The position numbers were made by a program, and so were the translations under genes. This document shows, piece after piece, positions 52,315 to 61,467 of a DNA stretch of 64,000 bases. Below the pieces are notes generated by a model, which searched no databases, had not been told where the DNA came from, and was given only the letters and a program-made list of their open reading frames with translations. Each line of letters starts with the position of its first letter. Position 1 is the stretch's first letter. The stretch is taken from assembly GCF_034931305.1 (NCBI RefSeq), contig NZ_JAYGHY010000009.1, positions 1-64,000 of the forward strand, written 5' to 3'. The DNA comes from Cyanobium gracile_A. GTDB taxonomy: Bacteria; Cyanobacteriota; Cyanobacteriia; PCC-6307; Cyanobiaceae.

Positions 52315-54429
52315 ATGGTCGTCAGCGGGTCCCCTGCCGCGCCCGCCGGTGCCTCCCCCACCGGCAGCTTCCCGCTGGCCGCGATCACCGGCCACGGCAC
52401 CCTGAAGCTGGCCCTGCTGCTGGCGGCGGTGGATCCCGGCCTGGGCGGCGTGGTGATCGCCGGTGGGCGGGGCACCGGCAAATCGGTGCTGGCCAGGGGT
52501 CTCCATGCCCTGCTGCCACCGATCGATGTGATCGATCTGGCGGACGGCCCGGGACTGCTGCAGGCCGATCCCACCCGGCCCGATGAATGGGATGCGGCCA
52601 CCCGACGCCGCATCACCGAACTGGGCGGCGATGCCAGCGGCGCCGATCCCGGCGTCCTGCTGCCCACCCGGGTGATGCCGGCGCCGTTCATCCAGGTGCC
52701 CCTGGGGGTCACCGAGGACCGGCTGATCGGCTCGGTGGACGTGACCGCCTCCCTGAATGCCGGGGCGGCGGTGTTCCAGCCGGGGCTGCTGGCGGAGGCC
52801 CACCGCGGGGTGCTCTACGTCGATGAACTCAACCTGCTGGACGACGGCATCACCAACCTGCTGCTGGCGGCGGTGGGCTCCGGCGAGAACCGCATCGAGC
52901 GGGAAGGGCTGAGCCTGTCGCACCCCTGCCGCTGCCTGCTGATCGCCACCTACAACCCGGAGGAGGGGGCGGTGCGCGACCACCTGCTGGATCGCTTCGC
53001 CATTGCCCTGTCGGCCAACCAGCTGCTCGACACCGACCAGCGGGTGGCGATCACCCGCTCGGCCCTCGACCACGGCGCCTCCAGCACCGCCTTCAGCGCC
53101 CGCTGGCAGGAGGAAACCGAAGCCCTGGCCACCCAGCTGCTGCTGGCCCGCCAGTGGCTGCCGGACGTGGCTATTGATCGCGAGCAGATCCGCTACCTGG
53201 TCACCGAAGCGATCCGCGGGGGGGTGGAGGGGCACCGGGCCGAGCTCTATGCGGTGCGGGTGGCCCGGGCCCATGCGGCCCTCTCCGGCCGCGACCGGGT
53301 GGAGGCGGACGACCTGCTGGTGGCGGTGCGGCTGGTGATCGCCCCGCGGGCCCTGCAGCTGCCGCCCCCGGATCCGGACCAGCCCATGGAGCCGCCGCCG
53401 CCGCCACCGCCCCAGGGGGAGCAGCCTCCGGAGGACCCGGAGCCGCCCCAGGAGGAGGAACAGGAGCCTGAAGAACCAGACGATCAGGACGACGACGACC
53501 AGGACGACAGCCCGGAGGACCAGGCTCCGCCCCAGATCCCCGAGGAGTTTCTGCTGGATCCGGAGGCCACCGCCATCGACCCCGACCTGCTGGTGTTCGC
53601 CTCGGCGAAGGCCAAGAGCGGCGGCAGCGGCAGCCGGGCCGTGGTGTTCAGCGACAGCCGCGGCCGCTACGTCAAGCCGATGCTGCCCCGCGGTCCCGTG
53701 CGCCGCATCGCCATTGACGCCACCCTGCGGGCCGCGGCGCCGTACCAGAAGGCCCGCCGCGCCCGGGAGCCCCACCGCAGGGTGATCGTGGAGGAGGGGG
53801 ACCTGCGGGCCAAGCAACTGCAGCGCAAGGCCGGCGCCCTGGTGATCTTCCTGGTGGATGCCAGCGGCTCGATGGCCCTGAACCGCATGCAGAGCGCCAA
53901 GGGGGCCGTGATCCGCCTGCTCACCGAGGCCTACGAGAACCGGGACGAGGTGGCCCTGATCACCTTCCGCGGCGAACAGGCCGAAGTGCTGCTGCCGCCC
54001 ACCCGCTCGATCACCGCCGCCCGCCGGCGGCTGGAGTCGATGCCCTGTGGCGGCGGCTCACCCCTGGGCCATGGCCTGGCCCAGGCGGCCCGGGTGGGGG
54101 CGAACGCCCTGGCCACCGGCGACCTGGGCCAGGTGGTGGTGGTGGCCATCACCGACGGCCGCGGCAACGTGCCCCTGAGCCGCTCCCTGGGCCAACCGGC
54201 GCTGGAGGGGGAGGAACCGGTGGATCTCAAGGAGGAACTGCGGCAGGTGGCCAGCCGCTACCGCAGCCTGGGGCTGCGGCTGCTGGTGATCGACACCGAG
54301 CGCAAGTTCATCGGCAGCGGCATGGGCAAGGAGCTGGCCGAGGCCGCCGGCGGCCGCTACGTGCAGCTGCCCAAGGCGAGCGATCAGGCCATCGCCGCCA
54401 TCGCCCTGGAAGCGATCAACGGTTTCTGA
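52315..54429 (+). CDS. chlD: magnesium chelatase subunit D
   Basis: 704 aa; AAA+ partner of ChlI in ATP-driven Mg2+ insertion into protoporphyrin IX, the first committed chlorophyll step. N-terminal AAA+ domain with VVIAGGRGTGKSVLARGLHA (~46-65) and YVDELNLLDD (~167). A Pro- and acid-rich linker follows (~352-415), as in all ChlD proteins. The C-terminal integrin-I/vWA domain has MIDAS motif FLVDASGSMALNRMQSAKGA (~513-532). Start ATG 52315 (MVVSGSPAAP); ATG 52240 is an in-frame alternative overlapping folK. Its last 14 bp overlap the convergent MlaD gene. Confidence 0.96.
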   Translation: MVVSGSPAAPAGASPTGSFPLAAITGHGTLKLALLLAAVDPGLGGVVIAGGRGTGKSVLARGLHALLPPIDVIDLADGPGLLQADPTRPDEWDAATRRRITELGGDASGADPGVLLPTRVMPAPFIQVPLGVTEDRLIGSVDVTASLNAGAAVFQPGLLAEAHRGVLYVDELNLLDDGITNLLLAAVGSGENRIEREGLSLSHPCRCLLIATYNPEEGAVRDHLLDRFAIALSANQLLDTDQRVAITRSALDHGASSTAFSARWQEETEALATQLLLARQWLPDVAIDREQIRYLVTEAIRGGVEGHRAELYAVRVARAHAALSGRDRVEADDLLVAVRLVIAPRALQLPPPDPDQPMEPPPPPPPQGEQPPEDPEPPQEEEQEPEEPDDQDDDDQDDSPEDQAPPQIPEEFLLDPEATAIDPDLLVFASAKAKSGGSGSRAVVFSDSRGRYVKPMLPRGPVRRIAIDATLRAAAPYQKARRAREPHRRVIVEEGDLRAKQLQRKAGALVIFLVDASGSMALNRMQSAKGAVIRLLTEAYENRDEVALITFRGEQAEVLLPPTRSITAARRRLESMPCGGGSPLGHGLAQAARVGANALATGDLGQVVVVAITDGRGNVPLSRSLGQPALEGEEPVDLKEELRQVASRYRSLGLRLLVIDTERKFIGSGMGKELAEAAGGRYVQLPKASDQAIAAIALEAINGF

Positions 54430-55438
54430 CGCTGGGGGCGAGCCGGTCCTGGGCGGCCTGGCGGGCGGCCTTCACCTCCTGCTGGCGCGCCTCCTGCCGT
54501 GACTGCCGGTCGCGGGCGCTCTCCACCTGGGCGGGATAGAGCTCCTCGAAGAACTTGCCCAGACCGATCGAGACGCTGCGGATGCCGTCAAGGAACTTCG
54601 GATCGCCGGTGAGCTTGTTCACGTCCCCGCCGACGGCCGACCAGCGGTCGGTGAGCTGCTTGGCGTTGGTGAGGGTGGCCTGAAGATCGGCCACGGTCTT
54701 GGGGTTGTCGAGCGCTGCGGCCAGGTTGCCGACGTGCTTGGTGGCCCTGGCGGCATCGGCGCTGGCCAGGTTGAGGTTGCTGAGAATCGGATCCACTTTG
54801 CCCGCCGAGCGGTTCAGCTGGGTGACCAGTGCCTGGGCATCCCGCAGGAACACCTGGCCGCTCTTGGTGAGCAACTCGGTCTCCTTGGCGGTCTTGGAAA
54901 AGGCAGCGGTGGCCGCCACCATCTGCTGAACCAGCTGTTCCTTTTCGGCCTGGTCGAGCAGGCCCTGCACCGTTTCGGTGACCGTATCGAGGCTGGCCGC
55001 CGCGATGCCATTCACCTTGCCGCCGTTGCACACCATGCGGGTGTTGTTGCAGGCCCGCTCCCGGGGCCCTGGCAGGCTGGCCGGCAGCGGGGGTCCGCCG
55101 GCCAGCAGCGCCACCTGGGCGTCGCCGCCGAGCAGGGAGGCATTGCCGACCCTGGCCACCAGGGGCCGGGCCAGTCGCAGGCGCGGGTCGGTGATCTCCA
55201 GATCGGCAATCACGGCCGCGTCGGTGACCGTGACCCGGCTCACGTTGCCCACCAACACCCCCCGGAAGGTCACCGGCGAACGCTCGGCCAGACCGGCGGC
55301 ATCGGCGAAGCTGGCTCGGATCGTCCAGGTGTTGCCTCTCAGGGAGACGCCACGCAACCAGAACCACAGGCCCAGCCCACTGGCCACGGCCGCCAGCAGG
55401 GAAAATCCAACCAGGGCTTCACGGACACTCCGGCGCAT
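54416..55438 (-). CDS. MlaD/MCE-domain lipid-transfer protein
   Basis: 340 aa. A single N-terminal membrane anchor (ALVGFSLLAAVASGLGLWFW, ~9-28) is followed by the MCE domain (~38-125: ASFADAAGLAERSPVTFRGV LVGNVSRVTV). A long helical, coiled-coil-like tail then follows (~150-320). This is the periplasmic substrate-binding part of an Mla/TGD2-type importer that moves glycerolipids between outer and inner membranes. It is just 4 bp after the ABC ATPase gene on the same strand. The permease gene is not in the window. Confidence 0.9.
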   Translation of the reverse strand: MRRSVREALVGFSLLAAVASGLGLWFWLRGVSLRGNTWTIRASFADAAGLAERSPVTFRGVLVGNVSRVTVTDAAVIADLEITDPRLRLARPLVARVGNASLLGGDAQVALLAGGPPLPASLPGPRERACNNTRMVCNGGKVNGIAAASLDTVTETVQGLLDQAEKEQLVQQMVAATAAFSKTAKETELLTKSGQVFLRDAQALVTQLNRSAGKVDPILSNLNLASADAARATKHVGNLAAALDNPKTVADLQATLTNAKQLTDRWSAVGGDVNKLTGDPKFLDGIRSVSIGLGKFFEELYPAQVESARDRQSRQEARQQEVKAARQAAQDRLAPSVRNR

Positions 55439-55442
55439 GGGC

Positions 55443-56324
55443 TCAGTTCTCAGCCGGCTGCATCGGTCCCTGCAGACTACCGCTCCGAAACTGCACCACA
55501 TAGGGATTGGTGCTGACGCGGAAGTCCTCGACCGCACCGATCCAGCGGAAACGGCCGTCGTAGAGGAGGGCCACCCGCTCGGCGCAGCGGTCAATCGTGC
55601 TCATCACATGACTCACCACCAGGGAGGACGCCTGCACCAGTTCCGAGGTGCGCACGATCAGATCCTCGATGCGGGTACAGGCCACGGGATCGAGCCCGGC
55701 CGTGGGCTCATCGAACAGCAGCAAGGGGGTGAGGGACTGCGGTGCGGTGGGGTCTTCGATCAGGGCGCGGGCGAAGCTGACCCGTTTCTGCATGCCGCCG
55801 CTGAGCTCCCCGGGCATCTGTTCCTCGATACCCGCCAGCCCCACGGCCTGCAGGGCCATGTCCACCCGCTCAGCGATCTCCTGCTCGCTCAGTCGGCTGA
55901 AGCGGTAGAGCAGGAAACCCACGTTCTCCTTCACGGAGAGCGACGCCAGCAGGGCGGGGTTCTGGAACACCAGACGCACATCGGGGGGGTGACGCTGATC
56001 CAGGCGCAGGTAGGTCTGGGGTTCGCCGTGGATCCGCAGCCGTCCCGAGGTGGGCAGTTGCAGCCCCGCCAGCAGCCGCAGCAGGGTGGACTTGCCGGAG
56101 CCAGATGGGCCCACCACCACGAGCCGTTCACCGGCCTGCAGGCGGAGATCGATGTCGTCGAGCACGATGTTAGATCCCCAGCGCATGCTGAGGTTCTCCA
56201 TCTCGGCCACCGGAGCGGCGGAAGGTACGGCCGTATGCGGGGAAGGGCTGAGGACCAAGGAAGCGTCGCGCACAGGCCCTGGGGACCGGACACCCATCCT
56301 GCCGGTTACGGAGGGGCTTTTCAT
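55443..56324 (-). CDS. ABC transporter ATP-binding protein, MlaF type
   Basis: About 293 aa from ATG 56324, or 284 aa from ATG 56297. Walker A VVVGPSGSGKSTLLRLLAGL (~68-87), ABC signature LSGGMQKRVSFARAL (~172-186), Walker B LLLFDEPTAGLDP (~198-210) and the H-loop VVSHVM (~232). The GELSGGMQKRVSFARA wording is typical of MlaF/TGD3. Works with the adjacent MCE protein. The first ~50 residues are not conserved, so an internal start is possible. It is divergent from the YvcK gene with 20 bp between starts. Confidence 0.91.
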   Translation of the reverse strand: MKSPSVTGRMGVRSPGPVRDASLVLSPSPHTAVPSAAPVAEMENLSMRWGSNIVLDDIDLRLQAGERLVVVGPSGSGKSTLLRLLAGLQLPTSGRLRIHGEPQTYLRLDQRHPPDVRLVFQNPALLASLSVKENVGFLLYRFSRLSEQEIAERVDMALQAVGLAGIEEQMPGELSGGMQKRVSFARALIEDPTAPQSLTPLLLFDEPTAGLDPVACTRIEDLIVRTSELVQASSLVVSHVMSTIDRCAERVALLYDGRFRWIGAVEDFRVSTNPYVVQFRSGSLQGPMQPAEN

Positions 56325-56344
56325 CCGTACAGTTCGGTTGGTCT

Positions 56345-57790
56345 GTGCCGCGTCGCCACGCCCTGCCCTTGACGGTTCGAGGCCCCGCTGCAAACGCCCG
56401 GCGGCGCCGAGGCGGCTCCCGCCCCGGGCGCCCCCGCTGGGTGGGCCGCGGCGACCTGCGCCAGCAGGATCTGATGAGCCGCTCGCGGCGGGCGGCCCGC
56501 TGGCTGCAGCCGGGGCTGGTGGTGAAGCGCTGGATGATCACCTCGGGCCTGGGGCTGGTGATCGCCCTGCTGGGGGCAGCCGTCTGGGCCGACCTGCAGC
56601 CGATCTACTGGACCCTGGAGACGATTCGCTGGGGCCTGAATCGCCTCACCCAGGTGATGCCCAGGGGGATCACCGGCCCACTCGTGCTGCTGATCGGCGC
56701 CGCCATGGTCTGGCTGGGCCAGAGCCGCAGCTTCGGCGCCATCCAGCAGGCCCTGGCCCCGGAGAAAGACACCCTGCTGGTGGACGCCCTGCTGGCCCAG
56801 CGACGGCTGAACCGCGGCCCCAACATCGTGGCGATCGGCGGCGGCACGGGCCTGGCGACCCTGCTGAGCGGTCTGAAGCGCTACAGCAGCAACCTCACCG
56901 CCATCGTCACGGTGGCCGACGACGGGGGCAGCAGCGGCGTGCTGCGGCGGGAGCTGGGCGTGCAGCCCCCCGGCGACATCCGCAACTGCCTGGCGGCCCT
57001 GGCCCGGGAGGAGCCCCTGCTCACCCGGCTGTTCCAGTACCGCTTCAAAGCCGGCAGCGGCCTGGAAGGCCACAGCTTCGGCAATCTGTTCCTCAGCGCC
57101 CTGACGGCGATCACCGGCAGCCTGGAATCGGCGATCATCGCCAGCAGCCGCGTGCTGGCGGTGCAGGGCCAGGTGGTGCCCGCCACCAACGCCGACGTTC
57201 GCCTCTGGGCCGAACTGGAGAACGGCGACCGGATCGAGGGGGAATCCCAGATCGGCCATGCCCCCTGCCCGATCGTGCGCCTCGGCTGCACGCCGGAGCG
57301 ACCGCCGGCCCTGCCCAGGGCCCTGGAGGCCATCGCCAATGCCGATCTGATCGTGCTGGGACCGGGGAGCCTCTACACCTCCCTGCTGCCGAATCTGCTG
57401 GTGCCGGAACTGGTGAGCGCCATCAGCACCAGCAAGGCGCCGCGGCTGTACATCTGCAACCTGATGACCCAGCCCGGCGAGACCGATGGCCTGGACGTGG
57501 GCGGCCACCTACGGGCCATCGAAGCCCAACTGGCCAGCCTGGGGGTGGAGCAGCGCCTCTTCAGCGCCGTGCTGGCCCAGGAGGACCTGGTCGATTCCAG
57601 CCTGGTGGACCTCTACAAGCTCCACGGCGCCGAACCGGTCACCTGCGAAGCCTCAATCCTGGAGGAGCAAGGCTATGAGGTGATCCTGGCGCCGCTGCAG
57701 GGGGCCCGGCCGAGTGCCACCCTTAGGCACGAGCCGCGCAGCGTGGCCAAGGAAGTGATTCGCTATTTCCGGAAGCACCGGAGGGATTGA
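56345..57790 (+). CDS. YvcK/CofD-like gluconeogenesis factor with membrane anchor
   Basis: 481 aa. Residues ~60-125 hold two hydrophobic spans (ITSGLGLVIALLGAAVWADL and ITGPLVLLIGAAMVWLG), then the CofD/YvcK fold: IVAIGGGTGLATLLSGLKRY (~161-180), TVADDGGSSGVLRRELGVQP and GDIRNCLAAL. Later come GHSFGNLFLSALTAITG and LGPGSLYTSLLPNLLV. YvcK proteins bind UDP-sugars and link carbon status to cell-wall growth in other bacteria. The membrane part is a known variation in cyanobacteria. Start GTG 56345. Confidence 0.88.
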   Translation: MPRRHALPLTVRGPAANARRRRGGSRPGRPRWVGRGDLRQQDLMSRSRRAARWLQPGLVVKRWMITSGLGLVIALLGAAVWADLQPIYWTLETIRWGLNRLTQVMPRGITGPLVLLIGAAMVWLGQSRSFGAIQQALAPEKDTLLVDALLAQRRLNRGPNIVAIGGGTGLATLLSGLKRYSSNLTAIVTVADDGGSSGVLRRELGVQPPGDIRNCLAALAREEPLLTRLFQYRFKAGSGLEGHSFGNLFLSALTAITGSLESAIIASSRVLAVQGQVVPATNADVRLWAELENGDRIEGESQIGHAPCPIVRLGCTPERPPALPRALEAIANADLIVLGPGSLYTSLLPNLLVPELVSAISTSKAPRLYICNLMTQPGETDGLDVGGHLRAIEAQLASLGVEQRLFSAVLAQEDLVDSSLVDLYKLHGAEPVTCEASILEEQGYEVILAPLQGARPSATLRHEPRSVAKEVIRYFRKHRRD

Positions 57791-57811
57791 ACATCCGATG
57801 AGCAACCAACG

Positions 57812-58390
57812 ATGAGCCGCAACACCTTGATCCTCGGCGTCACCGGACAGGACGGCGCCTATCTGAGCCACCTGCTCCTGGGTAGGGTTACAGGGTGGTT
57901 GGTACCAGCCGCGATGCCCAGATGGCGAATACCAGCCGGCTGGAGCGCTTAGGGATGGCCGATGCCGTGGAGATTCGCTCGCTGGCACCAAACGATTATC
58001 GCAGCGTGCTGAAGGTGGTCAGCGGCGTGGAACCGTACGAGATCTACAACCTGGCCAGGCAGACCAGCGTGGGGTTGTCGTTTGAACAGCCTGTGGGAGT
58101 GCATGGAGTCGATCGCCGGCGGCACCCTGAACCTGCTGGAGGTGATCCGGTGTCTGGGCGCGCCGGTGCGGCTGTTCAATGCGGGCAGCTCGGAATGTTT
58201 CAGCGACACCAGCCGCACACCAGCCTCCGAGGAGACACCGTTCCGACCACGCAGCCAAAACGCCATAGCCAAAGCGACGGCATTTTGGCAAGTAGCGAAC
58301 TACCGGGAGGCCTACGGCCTGTTCGCCTGTACGGGGATCCTGGCCAACCATGAGTCACCACAGCCTCCCACCCGCTCCATGGATGCGTGA
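57812..58390 (+). pseudogene. gmd: GDP-mannose 4,6-dehydratase remnant
   Basis: ATG 57812 begins MSRNTLILGVTGQDGAYLSH, the typical cofactor loop of GDP-mannose dehydratase. The frame is then lost near 57880. The protein resumes in another frame (VVGTSRDAQMANTSRLERLG, VSGVEPYEIYNLA, TSVGLSFEQPV) and shifts again near 58095 (SIAGGTLNLLEVIRCLGAPV, NAGSSECFSDT). It ends soon after VANYREAYGLFACTGILANH at 58390. Roughly 170 of the usual ~325-350 residues remain, and NLA-R-QTS replaces the usual NLAGQ-S. The catalytic Tyr-Lys region is also damaged (SQNAIAKATA). It must be non-functional; the enzyme would make GDP-4-keto-6-deoxymannose for fucose or rhamnose-type sugars. Confidence 0.9.
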
Positions 58391-58750
58391 CATGGAAGGC
58401 TGCTGCGGTGGCGGGCAGCAACGCCCGAATCAGTTAGGAGGCTGCGCGAATAGTCCATTCAATCGACCAATCGAAGAGAGCCATTGAACGAGGGCTCGGG
58501 TTGGCGGCAAGTTCAGCACACTGCTGAATATCTAGCCAAAGGCTTCTCCGCAGGACTAGCTTTTCATTGCGTCTCAGGTGGCAACTGAGCGGCCGGCCCG
58601 ATCAAGAAAGGTACCAGCAAGTCAGAGCCCTGTTGGTTCGCTCTGAGAGCCACCCCCAAGAAGGACCAATGGGAGACAAGCTATGAGCCTCGTCAAATCC
58701 CCCCAGAATCAAACCAAGCATCCATAATCCATCAACCACCGTTCCTCAAG
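58391..58750. other. 360-bp gene-free stretch after the gmd remnant
   Basis: No open frame of interest and no recognised RNA or repeat. Base composition falls from GC-rich to near-balanced across it, marking the edge of the accessory island. Confidence 0.5.
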
Positions 58751-59671
58751 ATGAAATTCCATACAAAACAAAGCGGCAGCGCAATTGAAGATAGCCCATT
58801 TGGAGGCCATGCCAAATTAGTTCAGCAGCTTCCTGTCCGAGCGCTAGAAGACATGTACAAGCAAAAGTGCGAACTAGATGTTAGTCAGTATTTAGATGGG
58901 CTGGCTTACATCTCCCAGTATAAGTGCAGAAAGACTGGCATGCTTTTTTGGAGGCCCAAAGAAATATCAGGCGACGAAGCATTCTATGCTGAGATCAGTA
59001 AGAAATGGCCGTCGTACTACAAAGAGGAGAGGTGGGAATATCACCAAGCTAGAAACCAGATCATACATTCACAGGCAGAATCAATACTTGAGATCGGCTG
59101 TGGACGAGGTTACTTTCTTAGGTCACTAGAGCCACTCGGCGTGAACGGAGTAGGGCTGGAACTCAACAAGGACGCAATTCACAATAAAGAGACAAAAAGC
59201 CAGGTTCTTCAGCAGACACTTCAAGATTTTAGAAGCCACAACCCTCATTCAATTGATGCAGTATGCAGCTTTCAAGTCCTTGAACATGTATGCGACCCTT
59301 ATCAATTTCTTTCTGACTGTGTCGACGTAGTCAAACCCGGAGGAAAGATTATTATCAGCACACCAAACCATGAATATCCTGATCATGCTATGATGCGGGA
59401 TGCATTTGATCTGCCGCCTCATCACTTAAATCACTTTAACCGCAGAGTTTTCCAGCGAATTGGGAAAATACTTTCCCTTCGGATAGTTGGAATATACTCC
59501 CAGCCACACAACCTTGGAGTGCATACAAACGACAGAAAGCCAAATCTTTTCACCCACTTAGCCTCAAGGGCGCTATCGCATGGCTGGCAAGCCGCGAATC
59601 AGCTGATCGGTCAAACGACATCAAATCCAAGAGTAGGGCATACCATTCTCGCGATCTTCCAGAAGCCATAA
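58751..59671 (+). CDS. class I SAM-dependent methyltransferase
   Basis: 306 aa. A zinc-ribbon-free N-terminal region (~1-105) precedes the methyltransferase core with motif I ILEIGCGRGYFLRSLEPLGV (~112-131). Then come VCSFQVLEHVCDPYQFLSDC and KPGGKIIISTPNHEYPDHAM. The EHVxDP-x-x-FL pattern is typical of methyltransferases in LPS/capsule clusters. Composition is AT-rich and codon use differs sharply from the core genome, indicating recent transfer. Substrate unknown, likely a sugar or lipid carrier in surface glycan synthesis. Confidence 0.88.
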   Translation: MKFHTKQSGSAIEDSPFGGHAKLVQQLPVRALEDMYKQKCELDVSQYLDGLAYISQYKCRKTGMLFWRPKEISGDEAFYAEISKKWPSYYKEERWEYHQARNQIIHSQAESILEIGCGRGYFLRSLEPLGVNGVGLELNKDAIHNKETKSQVLQQTLQDFRSHNPHSIDAVCSFQVLEHVCDPYQFLSDCVDVVKPGGKIIISTPNHEYPDHAMMRDAFDLPPHHLNHFNRRVFQRIGKILSLRIVGIYSQPHNLGVHTNDRKPNLFTHLASRALSHGWQAANQLIGQTTSNPRVGHTILAIFQKP

Positions 59672-60204
59672 TATTCCCAAAGGAAATCGCGAGATTAGGT
59701 AGAGGATGTAGAGCGATAAGCACTGCACTGGGAATTACTACTTACGTCCGCACAATTTATTCTGAGCATATTGATTTGCAAGATATAGGTTGTACCTCCG
59801 CCAGAGAAGACACCATTGACGAACACGAATCTGCTAGAATTGAAGGCTTTTGTAACACAATTGCTGCCCTCCGAGGTCACGATGGCCAAGATCCCGGAGC
59901 GGCTGGAACTCGCCGATGCTGATTTGGCTGATCCAGCACCGTCAGTTCCTGCAGCCATCCGCTGGGTCGCAACAGCTCCGCCCCAGATCTACACAAGTCT
60001 CCTCGGTGGCAGAGTTGCACAGCGAGCGATCAGGGACCATAGTGGACGGATGGTGCTGCGCAATCAGCTTCCAGGCAGTCATCTCCTGACTGCTCCTTTT
60101 CACCCTCAAGAAAGGGTCACAGGACCGTCTGAGTTGCACCACTCGAAGGAGCGTTAACCAAACTCTCTGCGGCCGGGTGATGGCAAGTGTTAGTTGGAGG
60201 AATT
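59672..60204. other. 533-bp stretch between methyltransferase and sulfotransferase genes
   Basis: No gene is supported. An open frame on the plus strand (59816-60157) and short ones on the minus strand exist, but none gives a recognisable protein. Composition changes abruptly near 59880 from AT-rich to GC-rich and back near 60160, so the middle ~270 bp may be an inserted fragment or gene remnant. A GGAGGA ribosome-binding site at 60196-60201 serves the next gene. Confidence 0.45.
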
Positions 60205-61032
60205 ATGAAAGTTGATTTTATGATCGTGGGTGCCCAGAAATGCGGCACGACCACATTGTTTCAAATACTCAACAGTCATCCCCTTATTGTTGGGGCCCGG
60301 AGCAAGGAACCCCATTTCTTTTCCAGGTCGAGTGACTGGAAGAACGAATTACCTCAATATAATGAGCTTTATAAAGAAACAAAAGATGCTCTGTACTTTG
60401 AAGCATCTACATCTTACACATTCTACCCGTTGATGAATCTCCGTATTTGGGATGACATCTTTGATTACAACCCACATATGAAGTTCATTTACATTGTGAG
60501 ATCGCCAATTGATAGAATAGTGTCAGGTTATATGCATCACTACGAGAGGGGGTATACAGATTTAAGTCTTGAGGAGGCGCTGATCAAGGATCGGCTATAC
60601 ATAGATTTGACGAGGTACTACACGCAGATATCTCCTTATATTAAGGTATTTGGCCGCAACAGGGTATTAATAGTTGATTTCAATGACCTAGTCTGTCAGA
60701 GGCAAACGGTTCTAGAAGAGATTTCAGAGTTTCTTTCGATAAATGTCAACCAATTTGCTGATAACGAGCAGCTGCAGAAAAACAAATCTATTGGAGGATA
60801 TAAAATGCATCACAAGTTCGATTCACCTTCAATACCACTGAAAGCAATCCAAAAGTTTCTGCCGCGTCTCTGGGGCAAGATAACTGACAATTCCAGTCGT
60901 GCCTTCTCAACGAAGCCAGTTCTGAGCTCTGAGCTGAAGGAAATGATTGTAAACATGCTGGAATTAGAGATCAATGAGCTACAGAAGCTGATGAAGAAGG
61001 ATCTTACTAAATGGATGTTGGTGGGAAAGTGA
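60205..61032 (+). CDS. sulfotransferase family protein
   Basis: 275 aa. The PAPS 5'-phosphosulfate loop is near the N-terminus: IVGAQKCGTTTLFQILNSHP (~7-26). The 3'-phosphate-binding segment is FIYIVRSPIDRIVSGYMHHY (~93-112). Both are those of carbohydrate/heparan-type sulfotransferases; it has no membrane anchor. Start ATG 60205 follows a strong GGAGGA. The gene is strongly AT-rich compared with the chromosome and was probably acquired. Probably sulfates a sugar of an extracellular polysaccharide. Confidence 0.88.
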   Translation: MKVDFMIVGAQKCGTTTLFQILNSHPLIVGARSKEPHFFSRSSDWKNELPQYNELYKETKDALYFEASTSYTFYPLMNLRIWDDIFDYNPHMKFIYIVRSPIDRIVSGYMHHYERGYTDLSLEEALIKDRLYIDLTRYYTQISPYIKVFGRNRVLIVDFNDLVCQRQTVLEEISEFLSINVNQFADNEQLQKNKSIGGYKMHHKFDSPSIPLKAIQKFLPRLWGKITDNSSRAFSTKPVLSSELKEMIVNMLELEINELQKLMKKDLTKWMLVGK

Positions 61033-61378
61033 TATGTCAGCTAACGAGGCGCTGCACCTGACCGCTGTTCCGCTGCGCTCCTTAGCGGCAGAGTATGCGT
61101 TCAGAGGTCGGCAAGTGAACCGCTCAAACTTGGCATGACTTCCACCAGCCCAGACTTCTGATCGGTCGGTGCTCGCGACCTATGCGCTCTGCTGGATCAG
61201 GCTCGGCGGCGGCAGGCGGTGGGGTGATGGGCGCTCACCTGATCACAACGCTTCGATGGCAGCAGGTTGCGGCCATGGCCAGGCGCAGCTGACCGCTTCG
61301 GACGTATCAGCGGGCGACGGAGCTGGAGCAGTGGGAGGAGCGGACGGGGCCTGCCTAGCATCTTTGGCCGGCGGATGG
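61033..61378. other. 346-bp stretch between sulfotransferase gene and insertion sequence
   Basis: No coding region is supported. Just after the sulfotransferase stop is a GC-rich foldable segment: GCTAACGAGGCGCTGCACC at 61041-61059, with CCGCT 61068-61072 pairing to AGCGG 61084-61088. It resembles, but does not complete, an integron attC or a REP-like element. Confidence 0.4.
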
Positions 61379-61431
61379 CTGTCCGGCGACAATCTGGTTG
61401 AGGGGCGCATTGCATCTTAAAAGCTGTTACC
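61379..61431 (+). repeat. left terminal inverted repeat of the insertion sequence
   Basis: Begins CTGTCCGGCGACAATCTGGT and ends CTGTTACC. It matches the right end over about 52 bases with scattered mismatches; shared blocks are CTGTCC, CAATC, GGTTGA, GGGCGC, TTGCATC and TGTTACC. Confidence 0.85.
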
Positions 61432-61467
61432 CCGCTAGGGTTGTTGCATCAGAAGTAGCAACCGCCT

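Noticed and set aside
59816..60157. 113-codon plus-strand frame between methyltransferase and sulfotransferase genes
   Set aside because: Crosses a sharp composition boundary, has a weak TTG start and gives no recognisable protein; kept only as a composition finding.
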